From: Afifella sp. IM 167
GTDB lineage: Bacteria; Pseudomonadota; Alphaproteobacteria; Rhizobiales; Afifellaceae
Direction: 5' to 3'
Length of the DNA: 64,000 nt
Assembly (NCBI RefSeq): GCF_020144925.1
Contig: NZ_NSLC01000013.1
Location: 1 to 64,000 of the forward strand
In this document: one piece after another, positions 63,416-64,000 of the stretch
Position numbering within the stretch: position 1 is the first letter of the stretch
Layout: each line of letters starts with the position of its first letter
Notes under the pieces: generated by a model
The model's input: only the letters and a program-made list of their open reading frames with translations
The model's database searches: none
What the model was told of the DNA's origin: nothing
Position numbers and translations under genes: made by a program

Positions 63416-63804
63416 GCGCGCCCGCCGGGGCCGATCAAAGCAGCCTCCACGGAGGCTTCCACCAGCCGCTCCCCATCCCGCAAAAGCTCCTGATGCAGGA
63501 CGATTCGCGCCCCGCCGACCTTACGCGGGCGCGTCTTCACCGCAACAATGTCGTCGATCCGCGCGGGTCTTTCGAACTCGATCGTCATCCGCCGCACGGC
63601 GAAGGCGAGCCCGTCCTTCGCCAGTTCGCGGTGGTGAACGCCGAGCAGCCGCAGATAGTCGGAGCGCCCGCGCTCCAGAAAATGCAGGTATCGGGCATGG
63701 TAGACGAGGCCGGAAAAATCCGTGTCCTCGAAATAGACGCGCTGGAAGAGGACATGCCCGCCCTCCTCTAATTGTCCGGCAAGCCCGGCCGGCGCCTCAC
63801 ACAT
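63376..63804 (-). CDS. ybgC: Tol-Pal-associated acyl-CoA thioesterase YbgC
   Basis: 142 aa hot-dog-fold thioesterase. The active-site stretch [20 protein letters not shown] is complete. It hydrolyses acyl-CoA or acyl-ACP thioesters and is a usual first gene of tol clusters. The ATG at 63804 overlaps the end of ruvB (8 bases), so the two are coupled. Its 3' end has been tandemly duplicated, which moved the stop two codons forward. Confidence 0.94.
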   Translation of the reverse strand: MCEAPAGLAGQLEEGGHVLFQRVYFEDTDFSGLVYHARYLHFLERGRSDYLRLLGVHHRELAKDGLAFAVRRMTIEFERPARIDDIVAVKTRPRKVGGARIVLHQELLRDGERLVEASVEAALIGPGGRAQRLPEAVRKAFD

Positions 63805-64000
63805 CGTCGCCACCGGCAAACAGGCCCATCTGGGAGATCCGGTCCGGCTCCGGACCGGCGAGCCCGAGATGGGCGAAGGCCTTGGGGGTGAGCAGGCGGC
63901 CGCGCGGCGTCCTTTGCACGAACCCCTTCTGGATGAGAAACGGCTCGACGATGTCCTCGATGGCATCCCGCGGCTCCGACAGCGCCGCCGAAATCGTCTC
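63797..64000 (-). CDS. ruvB: Holliday junction branch migration helicase RuvB (3' part)
   Basis: The last 67 codons of ruvB; the gene continues past the window edge. The winged-helix C-domain signature [17 protein letters not shown] followed by [12 protein letters not shown] identifies it. RuvB drives branch migration of Holliday junctions with RuvA. Its stop overlaps the ybgC start. Confidence 0.95.
   Translation of the reverse strand, partial: ETISAALSEPRDAIEDIVEPFLIQKGFVQRTPRGRLLTPKAFAHLGLAGPEPDRISQMGLFAGGDDV

Overview
The window is a strongly GC-rich chromosome segment of an alphaproteobacterium. The gene content points to the order Hyphomicrobiales (Rhizobiales): a GapR/UPF0335 protein, a Brucella Omp10-like lipoprotein, an Omp25/31-like barrel protein behind a CtrA-type site, the serC leader RNA ahead of serC-serA, split proton-pumping transhydrogenase genes next to an aa3-oxidase subunit IV gene, DUF1036-pyk, and the order tolQRA-tolB-pal-cpoB-tilS-ftsH-glmM. 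I cannot fix the genus from sequence alone. There are no insertion sequences, integrases, phage genes, CRISPR arrays or rRNA operons; this is a core region with small accessory patches.

Layout. 1-1.9 kb: a TPP riboswitch driving thiX-thiY (pyrimidine-precursor ABC transporter) with no ATPase gene after it. 1.9-10 kb, minus strand: a proline/lysine-rich single-pass protein, purA, an MddA-like membrane methyltransferase, serC-serA with its leader RNA, and an outer-membrane barrel protein. 10.3-16 kb, plus strand: a tightly packed operon of a 47-codon leader ORF, an unrecognised cysteine-rich protein, an imelysin, a di-heme DUF1111 oxidoreductase, a second imelysin-like protein and a Tat-exported DUF1513 protein; this is the most interesting unit and looks like a periplasmic iron/redox system. 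16-25.5 kb, minus strand: a membrane diguanylate cyclase, a di-heme cytochrome c under an AT-rich promoter island, pntB-pntAB-pntAA with COX4, an Omp10-like lipoprotein, an ABC1 kinase and a ZIP transporter; next to these lies the 3' remnant of a LysR gene.

25.6-33.4 kb: a tiny transcription unit (24-codon ORF with a Shine-Dalgarno perfectly complementary to the 16S 3' end, plus a terminator), pepF, then a plus-strand envelope cluster of a degenerate NtrC-type regulator, an L,D-transpeptidase and a DUF882/M15 peptidase with a long repeat-bearing tail. 33.6-44.3 kb: a LytS-like hybrid histidine kinase, gapR, DUF1244, N-formylglutamate amidohydrolase, DMT exporters, DUF1036-pyk, a TPR protein, rpmJ and choline/betaine transporter genes choV-choW without a binding protein. 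44.5-51.7 kb: a secreted cysteine-rich protein, tRNA-Leu(CAA), YqaA-dsbB, an HNH nuclease, an esterase, AlkA, a lytic transglycosylase with a SPOR-like tail, a deaminase and ispG. 51.7-64 kb, minus strand: glmM, ftsH, tilS, cpoB, pal, an interposed methyltransferase, tolB, tolA, tolR, tolQ, then ybgC and the 3' end of ruvB, with a 38-aa membrane microprotein gene divergent from tolQ.

Many genes serve the envelope: Tol-Pal for outer-membrane constriction, LdtD-like and DUF882 enzymes for peptidoglycan, glmM for UDP-GlcNAc, ftsH for membrane proteolysis, and several outer-membrane proteins. Start codons were chosen by ribosome-binding sites, overlaps and signal peptides. Hairpins and palindromes were found by eye and no folding energies were computed.
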